DNA of 64,000 nucleotides from positions 5,358,213-5,422,212 of the forward strand of contig NC_053408.1 in assembly GCF_016859285.1 (NCBI RefSeq), given 5' to 3'. A program made the position numbers and the translations under genes. The notes below the pieces were generated by a model. It did no database searches, was not told where the DNA came from, and saw nothing but the letters and a program-made list of their open reading frames with translations. The stretch comes from Xiphias gladius (lineage: Eukaryota > Chordata > Actinopteri > Istiophoriformes > Xiphiidae). This document shows positions 36,215 through 46,969 of the stretch, in pieces. Each line of letters starts with the position of its first letter. Within the stretch, counting starts at the first letter, position 1.

Positions 36215-37180
36215 GTCTGCAGTCAGTGAGGGATGCCAGGCTGTTTCACAACAGTCACACGCACCGCTGCGTTCCAGATGATCTGCCGAGTTGGCGGCAT
36301 TTCACTGCGCGGCGAGCGGCCCATCAGTACGTTGTGAGATCTGCGCCGGGAAGAAGGCGCGCCAGCACGTACTGACGTCGCTGAAGTTCGCTTCTGATTC
36401 GTCAGTCAAGGGAAACTTAACTTCCGATACTGAGGGACCGATTCTCCGTTTTTTGTCCAGTCCAGTTTTCACAAGTTTAAGTAAAGTGGGTTTTGAGCTG
36501 TATCTGGTCTGATGTTGTCTAGATGTGAGTAAAGCAGTGAAATCACCCTTTTTGTATTCTCAAAAATAGAATAAAGTTTTCAAAAATCTGCTTGGGACAA
36601 TCTAGTCAAAATTTCACAAATCTAAGTATAGCGGTTTATGATCTGGGCCTGGTCTGATATGGTCCAAGTGTGAAATAAGCAGTGAAATCTCCCTTTCTCG
36701 CTTTAATAATTACAATAAATTTGTTACAAATTTGAAAGCAGATTTCAAACTTAGCAGCGTCCAGGCTTTGCCTACAATGTGTAACACCCTCTCTGTAAGA
36801 GGTGCAAAATCGGAGAAACGGTTGCTCTGTTTGGAAAGTTACATTTCCCTTAATTTACCACTTAACAGCCGGACCGGAAGCGAACTTCAGCGTCGTCAAG
36901 TGCGAAGGACACAAAATTGTGCAACTTCCAAAAGAGTCCCCGTGGCAGCTTTGGTTCCTTCTAGGAGACGTAGAATCGGCCCTGGGGTTATAAAAAAAGA
37001 AGAAAAAAAAAGAAAACTCGGGAATAGCGCCATCTTCCGGAAAATATAAACTTCAAGCACGGTTTAGTTTCAGTTTTCCAATTTATTTTTCGACAAAAGT
37101 CTACAAATATTTGTATGTAGACTTGGCAGTTTGTAAATTTAACGTTTGTGCCTACAGAAGTCGGCCGTTGGTGATTGCAA
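36215..37180. promoter_or_regulatory. shared divergent promoter of coa3 and cntd1
   Basis: The two start codons point away from each other across 966 bp. The coa3 side is CpG-rich (about 36280-36380, with gcgcggcgag and ggcgcgcc). The core holds a 22-nt inverted repeat (36373-36394 and 36877-36898) and two diverged direct units (about 36460-36575 and 36605-36720). No TATA box stands out. A bidirectional promoter is inferred from layout. Confidence 0.6.
36373..36898. repeat. inverted repeat, possibly a fold-back element, in the coa3/cntd1 promoter
   Basis: The 22 nt ending in ctgaagttcgcttc (36373-36394) recur in reverse complement at 36877-36898 with one mismatch. Weaker matches continue inward on both sides (aagggaaa-type and ccgattctccg-type blocks), so the arms may reach about 100 bp. 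Either a small fold-back transposon or a local inverted duplication. Confidence 0.5.
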
Positions 37181-37349
37181 ATGGCGAAAAGACTATTTTC
37201 TTCTCCAAATCAGTGTACAAACTTCCAGTTTCGGCAAGCCTCTTTTGACCTACTCACAGATATGCTCATTTATCTCAACAAAAGAAACAAAAATAATCTC
37301 AAAAATGTATCAAAATATAGCGGAAAATTCAAGGATAGAAGAGTCTTTG
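37181..37349 (+). CDS. cntd1: cntd1 exon 1
   Basis: MAKRLFSSPNQCTNFQFRQA to KFKDRRVF, donor TTTG|gtatgt. The FQF(R/G) start of the fold is shared with the mammalian protein. Confidence 0.88.
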
Positions 37350-40300
37350 GTATGTACGTTAGCCTTTTTTTTTTAATTCCAGCTTGCTAACAAACATTTT
37401 AATACTTCTGTTATTTAGACGAACCTCTAAACGTTAGTAGAACTAGCTGTATGTGAATACGTTGTTACCTTGACCTGCGTTCTCAACCCACCGAATTTGC
37501 TATTTTTTATTTTTAACGGTAATTTTGCTCGTTTTAAATGCGCATAACGCCAACTGCCACTTTCAAATGGGTTCACGCATACAGCCCTTTTTACAAGTCA
37601 AAGTATCTTAGTCACTCTGTAGCCTATCCAGGTAAGCCATCTATTATGTTGTGTGCCTTCGTACTCTCTTCTTTTGTTTTTTAATTACCTCTGCTAAGGC
37701 GGTCATAGTTTCACCTGTTTCTGGTTGGTGTTTTTTTTTTTCGTCAGCAGGACTGCGCAAAAAGTGCTGAACCGATTTGCACCGAACTTGGTTGGCGGGA
37801 TGGGGCATTGGGCACGGGCCTGGGAAGAAGCCATTAAATTATGGGGAAGGTCTGGATCGTTTGAATTTGAATTTTTTTTTCTCTGAAGTCTGGTGTGGCA
37901 TCGGCCTTGGCGTGCCCTTCTAGTTTTCAAGATAAACACCTCCTTAATTAATTATTTTACAGCTATATATACATACTGTACAGGCTCTACATTGCTACAG
38001 TCATGTCAACAATGGGATCCATTTAAAATATAATCTTGCTCTATCCTCTATGGGTGCTACAAATATATTTACATTTACTGTATATAGAGTAGGCTATTAT
38101 CAGTGGACCTATGGTACTTTATCTGTTTTCATGCTGTAATTCTTTGAGCTGTGGCGCAGCAGTAGTTGCAATATTTATTTTCAGGAGATGGCTTAAGGAG
38201 ATGGTTGGAAATTGTCTAAGCTATACCAGACTAACTCTGAGCGGCCCCCCTAAGCCTCACTGTACCCTGTCATCTCTCTGAAGTCTTTCATACACCTGGG
38301 ATTGGGAGCCCTGTCATTATGGAGGCCAGCTCTCAAAACAAAGTCCTGGAGCTAGCAGTCTCCCAGTCGGCGGCACCTCAGCAGACAAACGCTGCCAGTG
38401 GAATGCAGTTTTAATGACTTCTAATGAAAATCCATATGCCTCTTAGTAGTACACATGGCACCTAAAATCAAATTATTTAAATTAATTCATGGGAATACAT
38501 CTTTCTCTGTAACATGCGTCTCCTGGTGTCACTGCTGGCTTACTAAAGTAACCGGCCGTTCTCACAGCATGGAGGAAAATTTCCAAATAAATACTTTGCT
38601 TTCTTTCAAATGGACTTGTCAGGGATACAATTTTTTGCCAGTGTTTGGCCCGGTAGGTGGTGTTGAGAACCCAGCATGGCCGTGATTCAGTGTCACATGT
38701 TTCATTCAGATAGCTCTCGGCTCTACACATAATAACTTCAAAGAAAAGAGAATCAGAAATTTAAATGAATATAATGTACAACTTATGATTCCTTTTCTAA
38801 CTTAGAGTACATCTTCCTGATAACTGAAGATCTGAGACTTGATCCACTGGTTGGATACCATGCCATTGAATTACTTCAAAGGTAAGAAGGAGCAGCATGT
38901 TTGCCTTTCCCAGCCACACCTTATATGTTTAGCCATGCCTTTACGTGAACAATTATCTCTCTCAGGTTCATGGTCAAGCATCTCACAGATTTGCTCACCA
39001 CCCCCACACCTCAAGGTGCAGCTGCTGATCAGCCAAGAAGTTATGAGAATGCTATTTTTGACAAGATCAAGGAGAAATTCCCCCTCATAATCTTCTCCTG
39101 CGTGCAACTTGCGAGCAAACTGTCTTTGCACAGCCATGTGAGTTCTGAGATGTCCACCATTCATAATTAATAATTCCTAGTGATTGAAAATAAGATAATC
39201 CCCGACAGTTTTTCAATCAATTTTTAGGTAATCGACAACAACACTGCTGTGCACTTTCTGCATTCAGTCGGCCACAGTGTCTCCAAGCAGACTCTCTTGG
39301 AATCAGAGCTGATGATCTTGAAAGGGCTTGAATTCAGACTAAATTCCCCAAATCCTCTGACATACGTGGAAATACTTCTGGAGGTGCTTGGTAAGATATA
39401 AACACAGAGCAAGTTAGGTCAAGTGTTAGGATGCCAAAAAAATTGGGCAATATTAACGCAAAGGGCTCTGTGAAGATAATCTTATCTGTATACGTGCTGT
39501 ACTGATTTGTGGTGATTAAACTCTTTAAGGACACAATGAGCCATCCGTCCCTGTGGAGCGCCTGTGTGACTTGTGCCACCATGTTCTCCAGTTCGTCAGC
39601 CTACAGAGGACTGCCATCTACGACACCTTGTTAAAGACTACCATTGGGTGTGTCAGCCCATCCACAGAACAGAGGTATTACATTTATCTTTAAGACACAT
39701 TTTCTGATGTTTTGGGACAAGTGGTTGCCGTCATGTTAGAGTGGACAAGCTGCTTGATTGGCAGTTGAGTAGCCTGCAGGCAGCTGACAACTGTCCGTGT
39801 TGTTTTTGTTTCTAATTCTGTCCTGTGCTATCATGTTTCTTGTGGCTCATCCTCCTGGAGAACATTTACCCAAGAGCCATTTAATTATGACTGAGTAAAG
39901 ACTAATATTGTTGGTGGGCTAAGCTATTAAACCTGCAATAACAGATTTTTTTTTTGGCTACTTTGAGGCAGTGGAAACAAGCTGTGAACACAACATTGAC
40001 ACATCAACTTTTAAGTTTATATAGCGAACTCGTTAGCAAACAGCTGCCTATTTACACATCCAGCAGACATAGAGCAACATTAGCTTTCCTTTGAAAGTTG
40101 TGCCTCTGGCCACCTGGCGAATACACGTCCAATATTCATTCTCTAAGACTGCATTAACCCTATCTCAAAACTAGAGAGAAGTTTGTGACGGTGACTGAAG
40201 ACTGCATGCTTCTTGGTGTCGGTGTCATCGCGGTGGCTACGTTATTCCTCTGTGTCAGAAAATGGGAACAGGTGAAACACTTGTTTGGTTTATAGTATGA

Positions 40301-40614
40301 ACACTGTATTTTAATTACATCTACAATGTTATTTGTTCTCAGTGTTTTAAATGTCAGAACTGTAGATAATGTGCAGACATATCAAGTCATCAACTTTATC
40401 TAAGTTTAGTTATTGTTGATGTGTACATAATCTGTCACAAATATATTCCATGAAAACTGTTTTTATTTATGTAGATTTACTTTCTTTTCATGCATCACAG
40501 GTTGTGGGAGAACTGAGCCATATCACAGGAATCTCCAGCAGGAGCATCAGCGATTTCGCTCATGTGACACTGATGCATACTGTTAGATACAGTTCCCCTC
40601 AACTTGAGTCTTAA
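37181..40614 (+). CDS. cntd1: cntd1, cyclin N-terminal domain containing 1
   Basis: Cyclin-fold protein needed in mammals for crossover designation in meiosis, with HEI10/RNF212 (family knowledge; worm homologue COSA-1). Seven exons: 37181-37349, 38806-38881, 38966-39137, 39228-39390, 39530-39674, 40175-40271, 40501-40614. Phases agree and give 936 nt, 311 residues plus stop (human 330). Family landmarks in order: MAKRLFSSPNQ, FQFRQASFDLL, EYIFLITEDLRLDPLVGYHA, SCVQLASKLSLHSHV, LLESELMILKGLEFRLNSPN, PLTYVEILLEVLGHNE, EKFVTVTEDCMLLGVGVIA and VVGELSHITGISSRSISDFA. ATG 37181 is chosen because its exon ends in the right phase and no earlier in-frame ATG adds conserved sequence. AATAAA at 41036-41041. 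Confidence 0.95.
37350..38805 (+). other. cntd1: cntd1 intron 1
   Basis: 1.46 kb containing the interspersed repeat at 37686-37925. No other feature seen. Confidence 0.8.
37686..37925 (+). repeat. teleost 'cctctgctaaggcgg' interspersed repeat
   Basis: Shows cctctgctaaggcggtcata, cagcaggactgcgcaaaaag, ccgaacttggttggcgggat, aagaagccattaaatta and the end cggccttggcgtgcccttct, in the order known for a widespread fish repeat. Confidence 0.7.
38806..38881 (+). CDS. cntd1: cntd1 exon 2
   Basis: EYIFLITEDLRLDPLVGYHA then IELLQR, the first cyclin-box helix. Acceptor acttag, donor AAAG|gtaaga. Confidence 0.92.
38966..39137 (+). CDS. cntd1: cntd1 exon 3
   Basis: FMVKHLTDLL, a variable linker, then FSCVQLASKLSLHSH. 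SCVQLASKLS is identical in the mammalian protein. Donor CAT|gtgagt. Confidence 0.94.
39228..39390 (+). CDS. cntd1: cntd1 exon 4
   Basis: VIDNNTAVHFLHSVGHSVSK, LLESELMILKGLEFRLNSPN, PLTYVEILLEVLG. Carries the core ESE...LK.L.F..N.P.PL.YVE.LLEVLG cyclin signature. Confidence 0.95.
39530..39674 (+). CDS. cntd1: cntd1 exon 5
   Basis: HNEPSVPVERLCDLCHHVLQ then AIYDTLLKTTIG. Acceptor ctttaag, donor AGAG|gtatta. Confidence 0.92.
39675..40174 (+). other. cntd1: cntd1 intron 5
   Basis: 500 bp, no other feature. Confidence 0.85.
40175..40271 (+). CDS. cntd1: cntd1 exon 6
   Basis: REKFVTVTEDCMLLGVGVIA then RKWEQ. Acceptor actag lies in an AT-poor tract, but the match to the family (GEKF..V.EDFMLLAVG) is clear. 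Confidence 0.92.
40501..40614 (+). CDS. cntd1: cntd1 exon 7 (last)
   Basis: VVGELSHITGISSRSISDFA, HVTLMHTVRYSSPQLES, TAA. The C-terminus is shorter than in human. Confidence 0.93.
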   Translation, partial: VVGELSHITGISSRSISDFAHVTLMHTVRYSSPQLES

Positions 40615-41865
40615 TAACATTAGACCAAAGAGCACTGCTTGATACTGTCACTGTTTATCGTGGAGTTTGTTTTGTAATTGTAATGTTGGTGCTGAACATG
40701 TACGTGTTTGGCATAAGAAAAAAGGATCTTAATGTAATGAAATGTTACCAAATGAAAAAGTCACTATAGAGTGGTTACGTTCTCAAAATAGTCTGTTTCT
40801 TAGTGACTGACATATGTCTAGATTATTTTGACGATATATTCTGTAAAGCTATATTAATATCGATGTTGCAGTTGTGAAAATACACCTAAGATTTTGACCT
40901 GTCAGTACAGATTATTTTCTAAATCTGTTACAGCCTTAACACTTAACGCTTCTTTTCAACCTCATCCTTCTTAGGTAAGGAAGCACTGGCAATATCTGAA
41001 TCTGAGGAAAGAATGAATAACGTCACTTGACGCCAAATAAAGATTTTAATTTCTTCCAAATTCAGTGCCTGTTCTACACAAATATATAACATCACTACAT
41101 TTATCATAGACTATTTGAAAAATGTGCATATCATTTAACAAAGAAATTCTAGGATATTGCAGGATATTGTCAAAGTCATAAATTTCATCATATCAATCAG
41201 ACGTTTTCATTCAGTTTGACTCTTAATGTACTCATTAATCTGGGTAATAATTATTGTTATAGTTCAAGACAATTACTTTGACATGTCAAAGCACTTACTG
41301 ATTATAATCAATCTATTTATAGTCGTAATCATTCAACAAAAGCCTCCGGGGGATGTCCTGGTTGCTCTGTGATGCATACTTTGCAACTGCAGCATTCTGG
41401 TTTCAGGTTTAGCCTGGATCCTTACCTCCAAAGCCCTGAGTGATAATAGTGACTCCTACAGAGGTAGCGTCAACCTATACTATGCATTATGCCATAATAT
41501 ATTGAATGATTAAGTAAAACAATCATTTGCTTCAAGAATGCATAGTTAGCCTGCAGACTGGGCAGGTCGATGTCAAGAGCGCTGGCAGTAACAAGCAATG
41601 ATATGGCAGGTAAGGCCAAAGCAGCTGCTTCTTGGTGATGCTGGAGATACATTTCAGTGATCTTGTCCCCATAAAAACGGGTGGGAGCGAGACAAAAGTG
41701 CTGTTATTAAGTGCAGTCATAATTCTTCAAGCAAAAATGACATAGCAGGCTAAGAAATGAAATTTTTAATAAACTTAATTTTGTCCATTGAGCAATTTTG
41801 CCTCAGTTTACCTGTTGCTGTTGGTCATGTGTTCTGTCATAAACATCCCATTTCTTATCTTATGA
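40615..41865. other. cntd1 3' UTR and tail-to-tail spacer to the - strand gene
   Basis: AT-rich; holds the cntd1 polyadenylation signal and a possible ATTAAA for the opposite gene (41770-41765). Nothing else seen. Confidence 0.7.
41036..41041 (+). terminator. cntd1: polyadenylation signal AATAAA for cntd1
   Basis: AATAAA about 420 nt after the cntd1 stop, followed by a T-rich stretch (gattttaatttcttcc). Confidence 0.65.
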
Positions 41866-42497
41866 TCACCTTTGTTTGGATCTGCATACAATCTCTTTGT
41901 TGTTATCTTTTAGAGACTTGGGGTCTTGGGAGGCACCAGCCCCTCCATGGGCTGCATGATATTCTTGAATGTGTTCTAGCTCTTCACTATCACCAAACCT
42001 CATCAGATAATCCGCATTCAGGTAATCTAGCTGTCCTGAAATTCTCGGGCCCCAGGCCTCGTTAGAAGACTGCAGTTTGTCAGTTGTACTGGTTCCTTTC
42101 TGAACAGCGTCCTCCTCCATGCAGACCAGAGTAGACTGCCTCTTAGAGAAGCTACTCCTGGGGTAAGAGGCCAGACTTGTCTGTGATGTTTGCCAGCTGC
42201 ACTGAAGCTTAGAGAGATGTCGGTCGGTCTGCTGAGTGCGAGCCACAGTGTCCCTCTTGAGCCAGTCAGAGATAGGTGGCAGTGGCGCCATATTAAGTTG
42301 CCTTGTTTGATGTTGAGGGGTGGGACTGTATTCATCCTTACAAACTGGTTCTCCACCTGACTTTGTTGATGTGTTCAACAGTGAACAGAAAGGCTGCAGG
42401 CTATGTGGGCTATGAGTGCTGCGAGGGAGGTTAGTGGAGGCTGAGCTTGATGGAGAATCTGTCCTCGGAAAGGTGATCAAATCTCTATATATGTGTC
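41866..42497 (-). CDS. unrecognised gene, terminal frame
   Basis: Frame open from about 42497 (RHIYRDLITFPRTD) through Ser/Thr/Gln-rich sequence to GASQDPKSLKDNNKEIVCRS and stop. Over 200 codons without a stop on the strand opposite cntd1. ATTAAA on the - strand at 41770-41765 could serve as its polyadenylation signal. Confidence 0.6.
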
Positions 42498-43434
42498 CTG
42501 CCAGATGGCTAATAAGTCATCATCTGCCTCCTCCTCCTCCTCCTCCTCAGGCTCACTAGACAGTATATCAAACATGGGAAGATGTGGAACAGTGGTGGTA
42601 CCTCCCACGAAGTCGTCCAGAGTCTCGGCACTGGAGGGACACTCAGGGTCTATGATCTCCTCAATGTTTGTTTTGTTGAAAAGGTGTTTCATCTTTTTCT
42701 TGCTCTTCAGGATGTCTTGGCTTTGTGTTTGTTTGCTTGCTTCCCCATGGGTAAATCCATTTAATACACCATCTTCCACATTCTCAGATCTTTGCTTGTT
42801 ATGATACTGCGCACTGTGTACTTTATTACGTTGGAAAAGAAGATGCAGAAAATCTGCGTTTCAAAAGAATTCAAACATACTGGCTTGCAATAAAAACACA
42901 GCCGATAACAAATAAGAGTTGATATTATGAAATAGCATAGAAGATAAAAAGGTAAATGGATCAAAAGGAAAAAGCACCAGGTAGTCAGACAACTGGCCAG
43001 TCGCATCCTGCTATAAACCTGCAGTGCAAAATGTATCCCAGAAAACTTACATCTGGATGCTGGGGGGGCTTTCCTCTGTGGGGAATCTTTGAAGTCATTG
43101 CCAGCTCTGCAGTCATGCTCTGGGTTCCACTGGAGATAGCTCGAAGGCAGGATACCGGGCCTTTGTTCCACGGGCTCCTTGGCTCAGACGAAGCACTTTT
43201 CCCAAACCCGCAGGGGGACGACTGCAGGTGGCAAGCAAAGATGTTTTGGAGTCTAAGACTGTCTTGGAAAGACAGGGCAGGGGTGTTGGATGCTGCTATT
43301 ATGAAACTATGGTTAAATGTTGTGAGTTTCAAATTCTTAATCCCATATAGTGGGGGTTCTTAGTGCTGTGTTGTTACCTTTGAGACCTTCTCTGTGGCTA
43401 ACATGGATTGTGATAGAGATGAAAAAGTCTGCAT
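41866..43434 (-). CDS. unrecognised acidic, Ser/Thr-rich protein gene, convergent with cntd1
   Basis: I do not recognise this family. Three exons join in phase: 43434-43378 (MQTFSSLSQSMLATEKVSK), 43221-43051 (SSPCGFGKSASSEPRSPWNK to HRGKPPQHPD) and from 42806 (YHNKQRSENVEDGVLNGFTH). The third reads TNIEEIIDPECPSSAETLDD, an acidic run (EEEEEEEADDDLLAIWQDTY) and a stop at 42477. A second long frame, shifted, runs from about 42495 to a stop at 41866 (ISDWLKRDTVARTQQTD, LDYLNADYLMRFGDSEELEH). The two frames are bridged either by a 59-nt gt...ag intron (42556-42498), giving about 369 residues, or by a 1-nt indel. No signal peptide or membrane segment; the composition suggests a disordered nuclear or cytosolic protein. 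It sits where human 17q21 has BECN1 but is not beclin. Upstream exons are possible. Confidence 0.6.
42477..42806 (-). CDS. unrecognised gene, exon 3 (acidic frame)
   Basis: Starts phase 0 after gcgcag. Encodes a basic patch (KSKKKMKHLF), IEEIIDPECP and a Glu/Asp tract, then DLLAIWQDTYIEI stop. If a short intron is used the exon ends at 42557 instead. Confidence 0.6.
   Translation of the reverse strand, partial: YHNKQRSENVEDGVLNGFTHGEASKQTQSQDILKSKKKMKHLFNKTNIEEIIDPECPSSAETLDDFVGGTTTVPHLPMFDILSSEPEEEEEEEADDDLLAIWQDTYIEI
43051..43221 (-). CDS. unrecognised gene, exon 2
   Basis: Acceptor ccacctgcag with a pyrimidine tract; donor AGAT|gtaagt is near-consensus. Encodes 57 residues including RSPWNKGPVSCLRA and MTAELAMTSKIP, phase 0 on both sides. 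Confidence 0.6.
43378..43434 (-). CDS. unrecognised gene, putative first coding exon
   Basis: MQTFSSLSQSMLATEKVSK from ATG at 43434, donor AAAG|gtaaca. The same frame stays open upstream to a stop, so the exon could instead be internal. Confidence 0.45.
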
Positions 43435-44919
43435 GCCAGGAATCTCCTGTTTCACATCTGTGTCTGCCCTCTCTCTATCCCACCTTTAATCCGGACTTCT
43501 GACAAAACAGAAATTCAAAGGAAGCAATGATACAGTGGATATAGTGCAGGGAAGAATATTTTCTGAAAACCTAGCGCGAAACGTTCCGTACCCGATGGTA
43601 CGTGTTTAGTGTTACTGAGGTTTTCAGCACCCTGTCGCTCCCTGTTTTGAGGTACAACCCCGGAACACAAAGTAGCTTACGATGTTATCATTATAACAGA
43701 TGGCAGCAGGCTAGTGTGGAAGAAGATTTGCAAGCTCAGATATCATCAGGTGTCTTGGAGAAAGCAAGACTGTAGCCAAGGTAATGGTACAACCTCAGAC
43801 TTGCACGGTTATCAACAGGTTGTTAGGAAAGGAGACACTGCCTGTTTTTACACCCAAAAACTTGTATGGCCTGAATATATTTACATTTTATATTTATTAT
43901 AACATTAGTGTAAAATATTAGAAATTGACAGGTAAAAAAGGAAAGAAAACAAAAAAAGTGAAGACAAAACAGGAACATTTACAATTAAGTTAACCTTTGG
44001 GCCACAGACCCAACATAATGTTTGAAACTCAGACCTTTTTTAGACATTTTGAACAAAATTATTTCCATTTTACATTTAATTTTAAACATGAGAATAAAAG
44101 AGTAGTAGAGCCCAAAAAGCATAATGGCAGATTGAATTTCAAATATTTTCAGAAAAAAAAAAAAGAAGATAAGATTAAATTGTCTCAATTAATTGTCTAA
44201 AATCTCATTTTAAAGAGTTCAGAAAAAACACAAAGTACTAATTAATTAATCTTTGGGTCCTTACATTCAAAATACATTATTATCATATATACTGTTGAAA
44301 ATAACATTTTAAGTATAGCCATTTTTTTATTAAAATTACAACTGTAAAAGAGACGAGTGAGAAATTTTTTTTTTCTTTACTGCATTTCAACAAATACAGA
44401 AGTACAATGCCTGTACCAGTGTCAGATGGAATAAATACATATAATAATTCATTATATTAATATGCAAAACTAGTAATATATAACATATATACATATAATG
44501 TAACACTTGACTCACTCTTCATCATGTAGCTGCGTTCATTGATGTTGTGAAGTTGACTGCTGTAAACACCACACATGCTTTTTTGGGTCCAAATGATGTG
44601 TTTCCATGGAGATTCCGTGCATGTGTTAAACAGATGCTCCCCCGTAGAGATGCATGAAACAACTGTACAATTGGTTGCGTCACGTTAAATGTGAATTTGA
44701 TGTTTTGCTGCTTATTTGAAAATAACAGCCTCAGGTTACAGTTTTCCTCGGCCAACGTATTGTTTTAGTGTTGCCACTCTGGAAATAAATGTCCTGAGGG
44801 AATTTCATTTTTAAATGGCTGACTTACCAAATGAGCGAATCGGCTCTTTGGGGATCTGCCCTGTCTCTCCCTAGCAACTGTTGCCATGCTCACTGTATTC
44901 GTCTGAATCTGTAAATTAG

Positions 44920-45063
44920 CAAATAAATGTAGTGGAGTAAAAAATAGAATATTCCCTTCTGAATTGCAGTGGAGTAATATAAAGCAGCAGAAAACAGAAA
45001 TAACTCAAAACTAAAATTAAGTACAGTATTTGAATAAATGCACTCAGTTACTTTCCACAACTG
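44920..45063 (+). repeat. teleost MITE-like element, partial copy 3
   Basis: aatgtagtggagtaaaaaat, ttgcagtggagtaatataaa and agttactttccacaactg match the right end of the 16653-17222 element. Confidence 0.65.
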
Positions 45064-45529
45064 TAGATGTTTTACATGGTGGATGTATGATCCGATATTA
45101 TGTCTAGGTTTCTGCCTCATCAGGCAATCGTTTTGTCTTTTGATTTGTGCACATTTAAATATTCGGCATCACACATTTCTGTCTGGCCCTCTGCTCCCTC
45201 GTGACACACAGCCACATATCACTGACAAAAGCCTAGACCCTGTGATCTTTCAGTCTCATTTTTAGCACAACATCTGAGAATAGTTGAAAAGAGAACCTAC
45301 TGGCATCGCACACTGTTTTGCCAGAGGAGCTAAAGCTCCAGTAGATTAGCAGAAGCTACAGGGCCAGGCCTCACTGAGTCACCCTCTTACTTGCCTGGCT
45401 CCTCACGACTCTGCTGATCTCCCCGCAATCTTGTGTTAGTCCCCATCAATCTCACCTCCCCTCGCAGTTGGTCACGTTTGCTGTTTTCATCCTTTATACT
45501 CAGGCAGAGGGAAAGTACAGCCAGGGACA

Positions 45530-45549
45530 GAGAGAGAGAGAGAGAGAAA
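45530..45549. repeat. GA microsatellite
   Basis: About 9 GA units. Confidence 0.85.
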
Positions 45550-45672
45550 GCTGCGACGGGACTTGATGCCACTGGAAGCATATGTGTTTCCAGAGGTGGG
45601 TTTTGGGGGTTGGGTTGTTTACCACTTGGCTATGTGTGACCACCTCGTCCATCACACTCGCTAGCACACGTG

Positions 45673-45710
<38 letters not shown>
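45673..45710. repeat. CA microsatellite
   Basis: About 18 CA units with one CG interruption. Confidence 0.9.
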
Positions 45711-46969
45711 CTGTGTCAGAAAGCCTGCACCAATGCCCGTTTCCAGGGCCTCCCTCAGGTATTTCTCATTACCATTTGCAGAGAGGGGACCTTTTAAAGT
45801 ACAAACATGCCCTTTGGCAGGCCTGTTGTGTCTGCCAACTGAAGGATATATTTAGGTACATTGCTTAGAAGCTGACATGTATGATGTCGGCGTGTCTTTG
45901 TCCTGGCAAGCGTCGAGTATGGGAGCAAAGGATTACCTTCTTTCTTAGAGACTGTGTAATTAGATTTTTAAGATGTATAGCGCACCATAGCTACGTTTTT
46001 TGAGAGACTGGCTATAATAGAGAACATCTTCCTTTTGAGCACTGAAGATAAAAAAATTACATGTATATTACAACGTACACAACAAAATGACCAAACAAAA
46101 CTGGAAAAGGAGTTGGTGGTTCGACGGGAGTAGGAAGACTTTGGTGATTGCTCGCACCACCACTGTAACCCCGTGAAGCTCACACTCCCAAGGCCGAAGG
46201 TCACAAAGGCCGCGGATCCTACAGACGTTTGTTCCCTGCGTCTTGATGGGGGTATAGTCTGCAAATCAGTGGTGATTGAGAAGTAAACATGGCCTCCTCA
46301 GTGCTCACTGAGAGAATGAGCCGCTCCACTGTGCAGGCTTGCGCGGAAGCGACTGCCACGAAGGGGTTCCACCACTTGAGTTCTTATCTGAACACTGGTT
46401 ACGAATTAATCAAGCGATAAGAGAATAAGCAGATTACGGCTAATGCCAGATAAGTACATTATCATTCACTCAGTAATCAGTACGAATCAGCACTTAATGT
46501 GGTGGTAAACAGAAAGTATTTAAAAACTATGACCGTCAGTCATTATAAGAACCACAAATATAATCAATAAAAATTGCTCTCAATACGATTCATTTTTCTC
46601 CCCTTTCGTCGATGCTTCCAGAAAGTTTAATTATGATCCATTACATTGGTGGCTGACAGGTTTAGGCTGGTCGGCTGAGGGGCCATAGTTTTGCCCTGCG
46701 CAGCCTCCCTGATTGAAATTCTGGCCGAGAGGCCCGTAATTCTATCGACTCGCCGAGTGAGAGGTCGGGATAATGGTCTGACGCCGGCCAACCTCTTCTC
46801 CATCGATCACCTCAAATGGCCAACGCCGCGGTCCGCAGGGGAGAGGAATTGAACTTTGATTGGCATCGACCTTGTTCTCTCGTGAATAATTATGAATGAT
46901 TTAGGTATTAGTTCCTCCTTTCATCATAAATAATTCATTAGACGTGCCTCCCACAGTATTTTCGTTGCT

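Larger units (their letters stand above)
43435..46965. other. intergenic region
   Basis: Probably includes the 5' end of the - strand gene near 43.45-43.7 kb. AT-rich 43.9-44.5 kb, a MITE-like fragment (44920-45063), GA and CA microsatellites, and a complex non-repetitive block at 46380-46930. Confidence 0.7.

Noticed and set aside
43051..43171. Alternative frame of the unrecognised gene's exon 2 (SSYLQWNPEHDC)
   Set aside because: Its phase at the gtaagt donor would force an immediate stop in the next exon; the other frame splices cleanly.
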